A stretch of 64,000 bases of DNA from CAZWVI01 sp964637165 (GTDB lineage: Bacteria; Planctomycetota; UBA1135). The DNA is taken from positions 62,001-126,000 of the forward strand of contig CAZWVI010000005.1 in NCBI GenBank assembly GCA_964637165.1, in the 5' to 3' direction. The notes below the pieces were generated by a model. The model made no database searches. It worked only from the letters and a program-made list of their open reading frames with translations, and was not told the DNA's origin. Position numbers and translations under genes: made by a program. Positions 8,151-17,046 of the stretch are shown piece by piece (the first letter of the stretch is position 1; each line of letters opens with the position of its first letter).

Positions 8151-8499
8151 GATTGCTTTATGGTTTTGGGGTTTTGAGGGTGGGGAGGGGTATTTTTGTG
8201 ACGGTCTAAGTGTGGAGTATGTTCCTCTTAGGTCACCACTGGGGGAGCAGAACTTGATCCGCTAGGTGAAATCCACCCCAATCAAGGAAACAAGCCAAGG
8301 GGCTTTACTTCCTCTACATTCATTATGCCTTATAAAAGTCACAGGAATTAGCAATAATTGGCCGAAATATACATTAGGCTTAGATTACTGGCCGTAATTG
8401 GGAACTACTTTGTAGATTGCCACGTCAAAAAATGGCAAGAACACCCCTCGTAAAGGCTTTTCCTGAAAGCCGTAACCACCAACCTTACAAAGACTTAAG
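8151..8499. other. 349-bp divergent intergenic region
   Basis: The region separates the lipoprotein-metalloprotease operon (minus) from the subtilase gene (plus) and must hold both promoters. Short reading frames across it look random. I see no convincing RNA, repeat arm or terminator. The only structure noted is a loose pair of GGCCG tracts near 8360-8395. TACAAA lies 8 nt before the subtilase ATG but is not a clean TANNNT hexamer. Confidence 0.5.
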
Positions 8500-10470
8500 A
8501 TGATTTTAGTCAGCCTCGCACTAGCACTTTCACCAAGTGTCCCACTCCAAGGCGGAGATCTGCTCCCTTTGGAGCAGACCAACCGCTATCTCGAACCGAC
8601 CCGTTTGGCCTTAAAAACCCTCGATTGGGACAGCCGATGGGGTCGCCCTCAAGCTCCAGTTGGCCAACTTGGCTACACCCTTCCTGAGGCCACCAACGCC
8701 GGTTATTACTATGTCCAGGCCGGCGAATCTAATTGGGCAGAGCTCAAGGAACTGGTTTATCAGCATGGCGGCCAGGTTTTTGATTACCTGCCGCACAATG
8801 GTTTCGAAGCGCGCATTCCTGCGACCGAAGTTCCAACCATTAACGCCCACGCCTTAATGGTGATTCCTGCTCACCCGGCATACAAAGTTGACCCAGAATT
8901 GGGCACTTGGGGAACAATTGAGTTCGCTACTGATGGCCGTATGCAAGTTGCGCTTGAATTTTGGCCTGACCAAGATTTGTCTGAGCAAGAAGACGTAATC
9001 CGCGCGCTTGACATCCAAATTCTCGAAACCAATTCAACAGCTCGCTACTTGCGCGCCTTGGTTCGCGCTAACCAACAAGAAGTTGTGGCTCTGGCGCGCA
9101 TGCACGGCGTACGTTGGATTCAAGAAAACGCAATTGCGCAACAACGCAATGATAAATCTAAATGGGTAATCCAAACGTACAACAATGGAGACACCAAAAT
9201 TTGGGATAAAGGCATTCGCGGCGAAGGCGTAACTGTTGGTCACATTGATGGCCGCGTTAAAGAAAGCTCTTGCTACTTTGACGATCCAAGCGGTGCTGCG
9301 GTTGGTTCAAATCACCGCAAGATTAAGTGGATGGGTAGTGGTTCAGGCCAAGACTCACACGGAACTCACACTGCCGGTTCAGCGGTTGGTGACCGCGAGC
9401 CCGTAAATGGTTCGACCGCTAATAATGGAATGGCGCCCGGCGCATGGTTGGTTCACCAATCAGGTTTCCCCGGAAGTAACTCACTTGATACATGGTTGAA
9501 CAACGCCCACAACAATGGTGGACGACTTCACACGAATTCATGGGGTAACGATTGGACAACTTCATACGACAACTGGTGTCGTGACATCGATGCATACTCG
9601 CACGACAACGAAGATGGTTTAGTTTGCTTTGCGGAAACTAACGGCTCAAAAGCTAAGAACCCAGAGAACGCTAAAAACGTTTTGGCAGTTGCTGCCGCTT
9701 CAAAGACTAACCCGGAAAACCACGGAAGTGGTGGGGTTGGCCCAACTGCAGATGGTCGCCGTAAGCCTGAAGTATTCGCCCCTGGTTGTTCAACAACTTC
9801 GGCATCTACCGCATCATGTGGAACTACTTCCATGTGTGGAACATCAATGGCTTGCCCAGTTGTGACTGGTGGCGCAGCTTTGATTAAACAATACTTTGAA
9901 GATGGTTGGTACCCAAGTGGTTCGCCAATCGCCGCCGATGGCTTTACTCCTTCTGGTGCATTGCTACGCGCGATGCTCGTCAATAGTTCAGTCAACATGA
10001 CTGGAATCTCCGGTTACATGGGCAACAAAGAAGCTTATGGTCGCATCTTGTTGGATAACTCAATGTACTTTGTAAATGATGCTCGTCGTAATTACGTTGC
10101 TGATATCCCGCATGCCAATGGCTTGAACACGGGCGACAACAAGTACTTCTCATTCACGCTGCCTGCTGGCAAAAGTGAATTGCGTTTGACTCTAGCATTT
10201 TCTGATGAGCCTGGTGCTGCCAACGCTTCCAACCCAGTAGTGAACGACATCAACTTGCGTCTACGCGCACCTGATGGAACCATCTACCATGGTGGTATTT
10301 TGAACACTACAGATGGAACTGCAACTGCTAATCCAACAACTCAAGACGCGAAGAACAGCATTGAGCAAATCTTGTTGAACAATCCTCAAGGTGGAACTTA
10401 CTGGATTCACGTTGAAGGTAAAAACGTACCATCAGGCCCGCAAGGTTACGCCGGAGTTTTAAGCTTCTAA
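8500..10470 (+). CDS. Secreted subtilisin-like serine protease (S8)
   Basis: A 656-residue exported protease. The N-terminus is a short signal (MILVSLALALSPSVPLQGG), followed by about 200 residues of propeptide-like sequence. The catalytic triad is visible: Asp250 in GHIDGR, His287 in SHGTHTAG and Ser449 in GTSMACP. The C-terminal ~110 residues (SELRLTLAFSDEPG through GGTYWIHVEGKNV) look like the P-proprotein/PPC beta-sandwich found in many subtilases. A 13-bp hairpin just past the stop serves as terminator. With the metalloprotease upstream this locus is a small extracellular-proteolysis island. The family call is certain; the substrate is not known. Confidence 0.93.
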   Translation: MILVSLALALSPSVPLQGGDLLPLEQTNRYLEPTRLALKTLDWDSRWGRPQAPVGQLGYTLPEATNAGYYYVQAGESNWAELKELVYQHGGQVFDYLPHNGFEARIPATEVPTINAHALMVIPAHPAYKVDPELGTWGTIEFATDGRMQVALEFWPDQDLSEQEDVIRALDIQILETNSTARYLRALVRANQQEVVALARMHGVRWIQENAIAQQRNDKSKWVIQTYNNGDTKIWDKGIRGEGVTVGHIDGRVKESSCYFDDPSGAAVGSNHRKIKWMGSGSGQDSHGTHTAGSAVGDREPVNGSTANNGMAPGAWLVHQSGFPGSNSLDTWLNNAHNNGGRLHTNSWGNDWTTSYDNWCRDIDAYSHDNEDGLVCFAETNGSKAKNPENAKNVLAVAAASKTNPENHGSGGVGPTADGRRKPEVFAPGCSTTSASTASCGTTSMCGTSMACPVVTGGAALIKQYFEDGWYPSGSPIAADGFTPSGALLRAMLVNSSVNMTGISGYMGNKEAYGRILLDNSMYFVNDARRNYVADIPHANGLNTGDNKYFSFTLPAGKSELRLTLAFSDEPGAANASNPVVNDINLRLRAPDGTIYHGGILNTTDGTATANPTTQDAKNSIEQILLNNPQGGTYWIHVEGKNVPSGPQGYAGVLSF

Positions 10471-10472
10471 AG

Positions 10473-11159
10473 CTATTTCAGGCGATACCCGACCCCGCGC
10501 ACTGTTAATAGGTGCGCGGGGTCGTTTGCATTTTGTTCAAAACGTTTGCGTAAACGCACCACGAAATTGTCCACTGTGCGCGGAGTCGGATCAGCTTCGG
10601 TGCCCCAAATTTTGTCGAGGATTTCGTTGCGACTAACAATGCCGCCACGGGCCTCGATTAACATTCTTAAGATGCCTAATTCTTTGCGCGGCAAAGTTTC
10701 AATTGTGCCATCAATTGCACAAGCTTCGTGAGTTTCTAAATCAACCCAACCTTGGCCGATTTTAATTTTGGCCTCGACAGTAGTGCTATTCCAGCCAGCG
10801 CGGCGCAAAATTGCTTCAATCCGTGCAAGCAATTCATCGAGGTGAAATGGTTTGACTAGGTAGTCATCACCGCCGGCGTGTAATCCGGCAACGCGGTCGC
10901 GCGGCAAGTCGCGGGCAGTTAAGAATAACACTGGCGTGCGTACTCCTTCCTCGCGCAAGCGGCGGCAAACTTCAAAGCCGTCAATGCCTGGCAACATCAC
11001 ATCCAACAAAATTAAATCGACGCCATCGCTGCGCGCTTGTTCAAGACCAGATTCGCCATTGTCTACGGCAATCACCTTATAGCCCTCGGCTTCAAGGTTA
11101 TCGCAGACCAGGCGTTGAATGCGTGGTTCGTCTTCTACTACTAGGATTCGTTTACTCAT
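10473..11159 (-). CDS. OmpR/PhoB-family response regulator
   Basis: A DNA-binding response regulator of about 228 residues. The receiver begins MSKRILVVEDE, with phosphoacceptor Asp in LILLDVMLPG and the Lys of VKPF. The C-terminal winged helix shows LPRKELGILRMLIEARGG and RTVDNFVVRLRKRFE, ending TVRGVGYRL as in PhoB-type proteins. The ATG at 11159 is chosen over an upstream in-frame extension because it starts the receiver exactly; it overlaps the kinase stop by 8 bp (ATGAGTAA), so kinase and regulator are translationally coupled. The final codons contain a perfect 13-bp inverted repeat that also acts as terminator for the convergent subtilase. Regulated genes are unknown. Confidence 0.93.
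   Translation of the reverse strand: MSKRILVVEDEPRIQRLVCDNLEAEGYKVIAVDNGESGLEQARSDGVDLILLDVMLPGIDGFEVCRRLREEGVRTPVLFLTARDLPRDRVAGLHAGGDDYLVKPFHLDELLARIEAILRRAGWNSTTVEAKIKIGQGWVDLETHEACAIDGTIETLPRKELGILRMLIEARGGIVSRNEILDKIWGTEADPTPRTVDNFVVRLRKRFEQNANDPAHLLTVRGVGYRLK
10490..10524 (+). terminator. Terminator-like 13-bp hairpin shared with coding sequence
   Basis: CGACCCCGCGCAC and GTGCGCGGGGTCG are a perfect 13-bp inverted repeat with a 9-nt loop, followed by TTTGCATTTTG on the plus strand. It lies 20 bp past the subtilase stop and simultaneously encodes residues near the C-terminus of the convergent response regulator (the DPAHLLTVRGVG region). Confidence 0.75.
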
Positions 11160-12153
11160 GGGAAGTTGTGGTTGCCCACTTGATGCTAAAGCACGCACCA
11201 TTTCCGGTGCCGGGGGAGTGGGCATTAATTGTGGCACCTTGGGCGTGGACAAGTTCGGCGACTAAGTAAAGACCCAGTCCGGTGCCTGGTGAAGTGCGCA
11301 CACGCTCATCGCCAGCGCGCCAAAACCGTTCAAACAATCGTGTTTGTTGTTTTGCTGAAAAACCCACGCCTTTATCGCTAACGTCTAAAACTGCCAATCC
11401 ATTATGGGATTTGAGAGTGACGTTAATTTGGCTGCCTTCACCATACTTGCGGGCATTGTCTAGCAAGTTATGAATGATTGGATTGAAGGCGGCCGGATCG
11501 GCTTCTGCATAAATATCGTCAGCAATTTTTATCGACAGTAAATTTTCAAATGCCGGGTTGCTATGTTTCCAGGCCTTGATGGAAATGTTAATCGCACGAC
11601 TTAAATCAATAGAACTGATTTGCGGATTTAAAGCGCGCGCATCAAGCCGTCCAACTAAGAGCACATTGTCAACCAAGGATTCCAAGCGGCCAATATCCTC
11701 GACCATCATTTTGCCGTATTCAATAGCGCGCGTTGGGTCTGGGCGACGCTGCAATGATTCCACGGCCAAGCGTAATGCTTGCAAGGGTGAACGAAACTCA
11801 TGCGTTACCGAGTGCAGGAAATTTGATTCTTGCAGTACTAACTGACGATCGCGGCGGGCAGTTCTTAATAAAAACCAAACTGCAAATCCCCATAGCAGTA
11901 AAAAGAAACTGCCCTCGCCGATGACCATCACCCGATGCCTGTGGCGGCGCTCTTCAAGTGCTCGCAAGTCGCGCATATTTAGCTGGGCCTCTCCAGAAAT
12001 TTTAGTCTCGAACTGTTGGCGCTCGATTAACGAGTTATAGTCACTCTGATATACCTCATCTCCCTTGTGCCAAAGTTGTAATCCCCACCATCCAAGCTGG
12101 ATTGCAAACAGTCCAGCAATTAGCGTGATTAACAAGGGGAGGCGCTGATTCAT
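11152..12153 (-). CDS. Sensor histidine kinase
   Basis: A membrane histidine kinase of about 333 residues pairing with the OmpR-type regulator that follows it. There are two transmembrane helices (LPLLITLIAGLFAIQLGWW and EGSFFLLLWGFAVWFLL) flanking a short ~65-residue periplasmic sensor. Then come the DHp H-box SVTHEFRSPLQ, the N-box HNLLDNARKYG, and the ATP-lid motifs DKGVGF and GTGLGLYL. The start at 12153 gives a normal first helix; the in-frame extension to 12192 is less likely. The RR start overlaps its stop. The HATPase core is complete. The signal sensed is not evident. Confidence 0.92.
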   Translation of the reverse strand: MNQRLPLLITLIAGLFAIQLGWWGLQLWHKGDEVYQSDYNSLIERQQFETKISGEAQLNMRDLRALEERRHRHRVMVIGEGSFFLLLWGFAVWFLLRTARRDRQLVLQESNFLHSVTHEFRSPLQALRLAVESLQRRPDPTRAIEYGKMMVEDIGRLESLVDNVLLVGRLDARALNPQISSIDLSRAINISIKAWKHSNPAFENLLSIKIADDIYAEADPAAFNPIIHNLLDNARKYGEGSQINVTLKSHNGLAVLDVSDKGVGFSAKQQTRLFERFWRAGDERVRTSPGTGLGLYLVAELVHAQGATINAHSPGTGNGACFSIKWATTTSHE

Positions 12154-12265
12154 CGCATGATTACAATAAGCCACCCGTGAGTTTTTCGTCACAAACGCAT
12201 CACCACCGCGAATTCCTTAAACCAAGAGCATTGTCGCCCATCGGCGGCAAATCACCCAGATACCC

Positions 12266-13453
12266 ATGCCAAACCGCATTCCGGCCGATTGGTCGCCCGT
12301 AAAAATAATTTCGACTGCCGATGAACTGGCGGTAGCCATCACCGAGTGGGAGAGCGCTGGATATTTCGGAATCGATACTGAATCGAATTCTTTTTATGCC
12401 TACACCGATGCTTTGTGCCTGCTGCAAGTTACTGCCAATGGCCAAGATTGGATAGTTGACCCACTTGCTTTAGGAGAAGACCTCAAAGCGATTAATCACT
12501 TGTTGGCCGATCCCGAATTTCCCACCATCTTGCACGCCGCCGAATTTGATTTGATGTTGCTCAAGAAGGACTTGGATGTTGATTTGCGCGGCTTGTTTGA
12601 TACTCAAGTTGCCATGACCTTATTGCAACATGAAAAAACCGGGCTGGCGGCCTTAATTGAATCCTATTATGGAATGAAATTGTCGAAAAAGGAGCAACGC
12701 TCAAATTGGGGCAAGCGACCGCTGACCGAATCGCAGCTCGCTTATGCGCAAATCGATACTCACTTTCTCCCGGATTTGCATAGTAAGTTAATGGCTGAGT
12801 TGGAAGAGAAAGGCATGACTGGTGCCGCCGAAGGTGAATTTCGCCGACAAGAACGTGAAATTCTTTCTCCGCGCGCTCCTGATTTTTCGCGTTGGAAAAA
12901 ATTAAAAGGTGCGCGACAGTTAGAACCCGCCGCGGCCGCGCGTTTGCGTGAAGTATTCCGCTGGCGTGAAGAACTTGCCATTCAATTGGATAAGCCAGTA
13001 TTTAGAGTAATGCCGAATGATGCTGTCATTGATATCGCCAAGCGGCCGCCAACCACGGTCAAAGAATTGGCTGGCATGCGTGGAGTTGGCTGGAATCTGG
13101 CCAAGCGTAATGGTCAAGATATTTTGGATGCTTTGGCCGCTGCCGCTGGGCAAACCGTGGAATCTCATGTGCCACCTAAACTTAGTTCAGAAGAACGCCA
13201 GCAATATAAAATCCAACGCGAAAACCGCGACACTATGCGCAAGTGGCGCAAGAAAATTGCTGACCAGCTGGGTTTGCCAAGTGAACGTCTAATGCACCGT
13301 CGTCACCTTGAAGAATTGGCTAAATCGTTGCCACGTACACGCGATGAATTAAATAAAGCGGTTCACTTAAATGACTGGCAACGCGATAATCTTGAAGACT
13401 CATTACTCGAAGCGTTAATCGCGCTTCCTGACCCCAACCAACCCGGAGACTAA
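12266..13453 (+). CDS. rnd: Ribonuclease D
   Basis: A 3'-5' exoribonuclease of the DEDDy superfamily that trims tRNA and other stable RNA precursors in the cytoplasm. The 395-residue length is normal. The N-terminal exonuclease domain shows FGIDTESN (first acidic pair), the LHAAEFDL segment, DTQVAM and the diagnostic YAQID (Yx3D). Two HRDC RNA-binding domains follow, around residues 210-290 (FRWREELA) and 315-390 (RKWRKKIADQLG). A Cys-rich secreted-peptide gene starts 2 bp after the stop. No clear hexamer or SD is seen at the start. Confidence 0.93.
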   Translation: MPNRIPADWSPVKIISTADELAVAITEWESAGYFGIDTESNSFYAYTDALCLLQVTANGQDWIVDPLALGEDLKAINHLLADPEFPTILHAAEFDLMLLKKDLDVDLRGLFDTQVAMTLLQHEKTGLAALIESYYGMKLSKKEQRSNWGKRPLTESQLAYAQIDTHFLPDLHSKLMAELEEKGMTGAAEGEFRRQEREILSPRAPDFSRWKKLKGARQLEPAAAARLREVFRWREELAIQLDKPVFRVMPNDAVIDIAKRPPTTVKELAGMRGVGWNLAKRNGQDILDALAAAAGQTVESHVPPKLSSEERQQYKIQRENRDTMRKWRKKIADQLGLPSERLMHRRHLEELAKSLPRTRDELNKAVHLNDWQRDNLEDSLLEALIALPDPNQPGD

Positions 13454-13455
13454 AA

Positions 13456-13698
13456 ATGAAAAAATTCCTAATGGGCATTGTTGCCCTAACTTTAATTGCC
13501 ATGCCTGCATGTGCGAACTTGTGCGCTGACAAGAGTGCATGTGCTAGCGATTGCACCGATTGCACTACTGAGCAGAAAGCTGAGTGCGCTGGCGAAGGCG
13601 CTTGCGATAAGGCAAAGTGCGAAACTGAAAAGAAAGCTGCTCAATGCTGTGCCGATGCTAAAGCATTGGGAAAAGACTGCGATAGCTGCGCTAAGTAG
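13456..13698 (+). CDS. Cysteine-rich secreted peptide
   Basis: An 80-residue exported protein: a signal peptide (MKKFLMGIVALTLIAMPACA) followed by a short mature part rich in Cys, Lys, Asp and Ala. I count 12 Cys in all, 11 of them after the Cys of PAC, in spaced CxxC-like patterns (SDCTDC, QCC, KDCDSC). That composition suggests either disulfide stabilisation or metal binding of metallothionein type. The gene begins 2 bp after rnd and has a GGAG upstream. It converges on a COG0523 metallochaperone gene, which makes a metal-related role attractive but unproven. No named family is recognised. Confidence 0.72.
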   Translation: MKKFLMGIVALTLIAMPACANLCADKSACASDCTDCTTEQKAECAGEGACDKAKCETEKKAAQCCADAKALGKDCDSCAK

Positions 13699-13715
13699 TC
13701 TTTGCTAAATAGCTA

Positions 13716-14708
13716 TTAGCTATTTATTTCGCTAGCCTGTAAACCACGGGCTAGCGATTTTTTATTTAAATTGCGACCGATAAAAACTAATTCAGTACGG
13801 CGCGCTTGCTCGCCCCAAGCTGGGCCGGCCGCAACGTTAAAGAGTTCATAAGTGCCCTGAAGAATTGCTTGTTCGGCATGCCCGTCCAAGTTTAGAAATC
13901 CTTTCCAGCGCACTAATTCACCACTATGGGCGCTGGCAATTGAATTGAACCAAAGCTCTGCGCGCAAAGGGTCGAGGGCGATGTCGCTAGTTAAGCTGAC
14001 TGAGCTTAATCCTTGGTGCCCTTGGCCCGGACTCTGCTGACTGAGTTTTTCAATTTCAGCGAGCTTACGCATTGGGCGTTCGGCAAAAATATCGTCCAAG
14101 CTGACTTCAGCTTGCGTACATGAAACAACTGTGGCCGCGGGATTAATCGTGGAAATAAGTTGCTGGCAGTTTGCTAAGTCTTGCTCCGAAACCAAATCAA
14201 TTTTATTGAGTACCAACAAATCGGCTAAGGCAATTTGGTCGTGAGCGGCGGCGGAGTCATTGATGGCGCGCTCGACGTGCAGGGCATCGACCATGGTGAT
14301 TACCGCGTCAATGCGATAACGAGCTGCGATATCTTCTTCGACCAAAAAACTTCGTAAGAGTGGGGCGGGTTCGGCCACGCCGGTAGTTTCAAGTAAAACT
14401 CGATCAAATTTGCGCGCCGGAAGTAAACCAAATCCACGCCGCGCTTGCAGTCGTTTTAAGGTTTTGACGAGGTCGCCGCGTACCGCACAACAAACGCATC
14501 CGTTTGAAAGTTCAACAATGTTTTCATCGGAGCGCACTACCAGTCGTTGGTCGACACCGATTTCGCCAAACTCGTTAACTAAAACCGCAAAGCGTTGACC
14601 GCTTGAAGTGTTGAGAATGCGATTTAGCAAAGTGGTTTTTCCGGCGCCGAGCCAACCACTTAGGAGGGTGGTCGGGGTACGGAAATCAAAGGGGTCGGCG
14701 GGCGGCAT
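13716..14708 (-). CDS. COG0523 (CobW-family) G3E GTPase, probable metallochaperone
   Basis: A G3E-family P-loop GTPase of about 330 residues. Motifs are GWLGAGKT (Walker A, residues 18-25), the metal-binding GCVCC (70-74), ETTGVAEP and the guanine-specificity NKID. A CobW C-terminal domain ends in LVFIGRNL. Members insert or deliver Zn2+, Co2+ or Ni2+ to client enzymes, and zinc-limitation versions are under Zur control. The ATG at 14708 is chosen because it starts shortly before the P-loop; the frame upstream runs into the divergent priA promoter. A 10-bp palindrome lies in that promoter. The neighbouring Cys-rich secreted peptide supports a metal link. The metal is not determinable here. 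Confidence 0.9.
   Translation of the reverse strand: MPPADPFDFRTPTTLLSGWLGAGKTTLLNRILNTSSGQRFAVLVNEFGEIGVDQRLVVRSDENIVELSNGCVCCAVRGDLVKTLKRLQARRGFGLLPARKFDRVLLETTGVAEPAPLLRSFLVEEDIAARYRIDAVITMVDALHVERAINDSAAAHDQIALADLLVLNKIDLVSEQDLANCQQLISTINPAATVVSCTQAEVSLDDIFAERPMRKLAEIEKLSQQSPGQGHQGLSSVSLTSDIALDPLRAELWFNSIASAHSGELVRWKGFLNLDGHAEQAILQGTYELFNVAAGPAWGEQARRTELVFIGRNLNKKSLARGLQASEINS
13730..13763 (+). terminator. Rho-independent terminator of the Cys-rich peptide gene
   Basis: CGCTAGCC (13730-13737) pairs with GGCTAGCG (13749-13756), followed by ATTTTTTATTT. It overlaps the last codons of the convergent COG0523 gene. Confidence 0.8.
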
Positions 14709-14745
14709 TAGCTGATGGGGGACAACAAAGTCAGGAATAAATACA

Positions 14746-14755
14746 GTAACGTTAC
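14746..14755. promoter_or_regulatory. Palindrome between cobW-like gene and priA
   Basis: GTAACGTTAC is a perfect 10-bp palindrome within the 80-bp divergent intergenic region. It is about 38 bp upstream of the COG0523 start and 34 bp upstream of priA. It could be an operator for metal-dependent control, but it does not match a Zur box I can name. Confidence 0.35.
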
Positions 14756-14788
14756 GGATAGTATCACGTCTTATTACAATGACTCGGC

Positions 14789-17041
14789 ATGTCTGAACAA
14801 CAGGGCTTTTTGTTTGAGGTGCCAGGTGGCAAGTATGCACGCGTGGCCCTGGACACCCCTGTTCGCCGCGAGTTCAGTTATCGAATCCCTGAATGTTTTG
14901 GTGAAGTTGAAGAGGGCTGTCGCGTTCAAGTGCCATTTGGTACCCGCCAAATGGTTGGTGTAATTGTGGGGATTGACCCACACATACCAACCGGTTTGAA
15001 CCCAGCTCGGGTGCGAGACATCACCCTGCTTTTGGATAATCAAGCATTAGTAACTCCGGCCTTATTACGCTTGGGTCGTTTCATCGCCGATAGTTCTTTT
15101 TGTTCGTGGGGCCAAGCTTTGGCGGCGATGTTGCCGGCGGCCTTGCGCAAAAACCGTGGTCGTCGCACTATTTCAACAATTGAGTTGGTGAAGATGCCGG
15201 AAGACGAAGAGTTGCAAGAATTGGCCGAGCGTTGGCCCAAACAGGAAAAAGCTTTGGCGTGGTTGCAGCAAGCAGGCGGGCCGGTTGAAGTGCGAGACTT
15301 CTTAAACCGAACCGGCTTATCGAAATCGCCGCTTGATAGCTTGGCGAAAAAGGGCTTGCTTAAGTTCGGCCGTCGCCATCAAGTTTTTGATCCCTTTGCA
15401 GGGGTTGAAGTTCCAAAAGATCAGCCACCGCAGCTGACCGACGCTCAATCGGAATGTGTTCGTCAAGTAAATGCGAGTCTTGAATCGCGCAAGCATGCTG
15501 ATTTTTTATTACATGGAATAACCGGTTCAGGCAAGACCGAAGTTTATTTGCACGCCTTGGCCAAGTGTTTAGAGCAGGGCCGAGGTGCCATCATTTTGGT
15601 GCCAGAAATTGCGCTTACCCCGCAAACGGTTTCGCGCTTTCGCGCACGCTGCAAGGAGATTGCGGTATTGCATTCAGGTCTAACTGACGCTGAACGCCAC
15701 GACCAATGGGTTGCCTTGCGTGAAGGTCGTTTACGAGTGGTTGTTGGTGCGCGTTCAGCGCTGTTTGCTCCCATAAAGGATTTGGGCTTGATTGTGTTGG
15801 ACGAGGAGCACGAATCTTCTTTCAAGCAGGAATCGACTCCGCGTTATCACGCGCGCGATGCGGCCCGCGAGTTGGCTCATCTAACCGGCGCAGTCTGTGT
15901 GCTTGGTTCGGCAACTCCCGCTTTGGAGACTTTTGCTGCGGCAGAACGCGGCGAATTACATTTACTCGAGTTGTCCAAACGTGTTGCCGGTGGTGCTTTG
16001 CCGCCAGTGGAAGTGGTCGATATGCGTTTGGAAAAACCCGACAAGAAAAATTGGCTGGTAGTTTCTGATCCACTGGCGCGAGCTATGGAGCAGTGTTTTG
16101 GCCGCGGCGAACGGGCGATTTTGTTTTTGAATCGTCGCGGCTTTGCGCCGGCATGGCATTGCCGGACTTGCGGTTCGACGGTCAAGTGTGGACAGTGCGA
16201 CGTGGCAATGACTTATCACCGTTGGCGCGAGCGGGCTCTATGCCACTATTGCATGCAAGAGTGGCCGATCCCAACCAGCTGTCAAGATTGCGAAGAGCCA
16301 ATTTCTTTAGTCGGGGTAGGGACTGAGCGAGCCGAGCAAACTATTAATCGAATGTTTCCCGGCATTCGCATCGCGCGTATGGATCGCGACACCATGGTGC
16401 GCCGCGAATCCTACGAAGAGTTGTTGGGTGATTTTGCCGCTGGCAAATACGACATATTGTTGGGTACTCAAATGGTTGCCAAGGGATTGGACTTCCATGA
16501 CGTGACGCTGGTCGGAGTTCTTGATGCCGACACTGCTCTTCATCATCCCGACTTTCGCGCCGCCGAACGATGTTTCGATTTGATAGCCCAAGTTGGAGGG
16601 CGTGCTGGGCGTAGCCACCTCGGCGGAAAAGTTGTGGTGCAAACGTGGATCCCCGAACATTTTTCAATTCGCGCCGCGGCCAAGCACGATTATTTTGCTT
16701 TTGCTAAAGAAGAAATGAAGGAGCGCGAGCAGTGGGGGTATCCGCCATTTGCACAGATGGTCAAGATTCAAATTGAAGCGCAGGACCGTGAGCGTGCCCA
16801 TGCTCAAGCACTAGCGGTGGCGGAAAAATTACGGATTGCCGGTGGCCTAGATGCGCCAACAGGAGAATCTCAAATTGCTCCTGGCGTGCGTATGTTGGGG
16901 CCTGCGCCACCGCCAATTGAAAAAGTTAAGAACCGCTTTCGCCAAGTTATTTTGTTGAAGGCCGAAGGTCGTGATGAAATACGAACATTGCTTCCGGCCT
17001 TATATGAAGTGTGCGAGAAGCATGCGGTGATTCCTAATTAA
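14789..17041 (+). CDS. priA: Primosomal protein N' (PriA helicase)
   Basis: PriA restarts stalled replication forks by recognising D-loops and loading the replicative helicase. The 750-residue product has the N-terminal 3' DNA-binding domain (VALDTPVRREFSYRIPE), the helicase Walker A GITGSGKT at about residues 243-250, and the Walker B LDEEHE. The zinc-binding cysteine cluster lies near residues 458-497 (HCRTCG, KCGQCD, CHYC, CQDCEE). C-terminal motifs are GTQMVAKGLDF and GRAGR. TACAAT lies 8 nt before the ATG. The gene ends 5 bp from a convergent HEAT/vWA gene. Confidence 0.96.
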   Translation: MSEQQGFLFEVPGGKYARVALDTPVRREFSYRIPECFGEVEEGCRVQVPFGTRQMVGVIVGIDPHIPTGLNPARVRDITLLLDNQALVTPALLRLGRFIADSSFCSWGQALAAMLPAALRKNRGRRTISTIELVKMPEDEELQELAERWPKQEKALAWLQQAGGPVEVRDFLNRTGLSKSPLDSLAKKGLLKFGRRHQVFDPFAGVEVPKDQPPQLTDAQSECVRQVNASLESRKHADFLLHGITGSGKTEVYLHALAKCLEQGRGAIILVPEIALTPQTVSRFRARCKEIAVLHSGLTDAERHDQWVALREGRLRVVVGARSALFAPIKDLGLIVLDEEHESSFKQESTPRYHARDAARELAHLTGAVCVLGSATPALETFAAAERGELHLLELSKRVAGGALPPVEVVDMRLEKPDKKNWLVVSDPLARAMEQCFGRGERAILFLNRRGFAPAWHCRTCGSTVKCGQCDVAMTYHRWRERALCHYCMQEWPIPTSCQDCEEPISLVGVGTERAEQTINRMFPGIRIARMDRDTMVRRESYEELLGDFAAGKYDILLGTQMVAKGLDFHDVTLVGVLDADTALHHPDFRAAERCFDLIAQVGGRAGRSHLGGKVVVQTWIPEHFSIRAAAKHDYFAFAKEEMKEREQWGYPPFAQMVKIQIEAQDRERAHAQALAVAEKLRIAGGLDAPTGESQIAPGVRMLGPAPPPIEKVKNRFRQVILLKAEGRDEIRTLLPALYEVCEKHAVIPN

Positions 17042-17046
17042 AGGAA

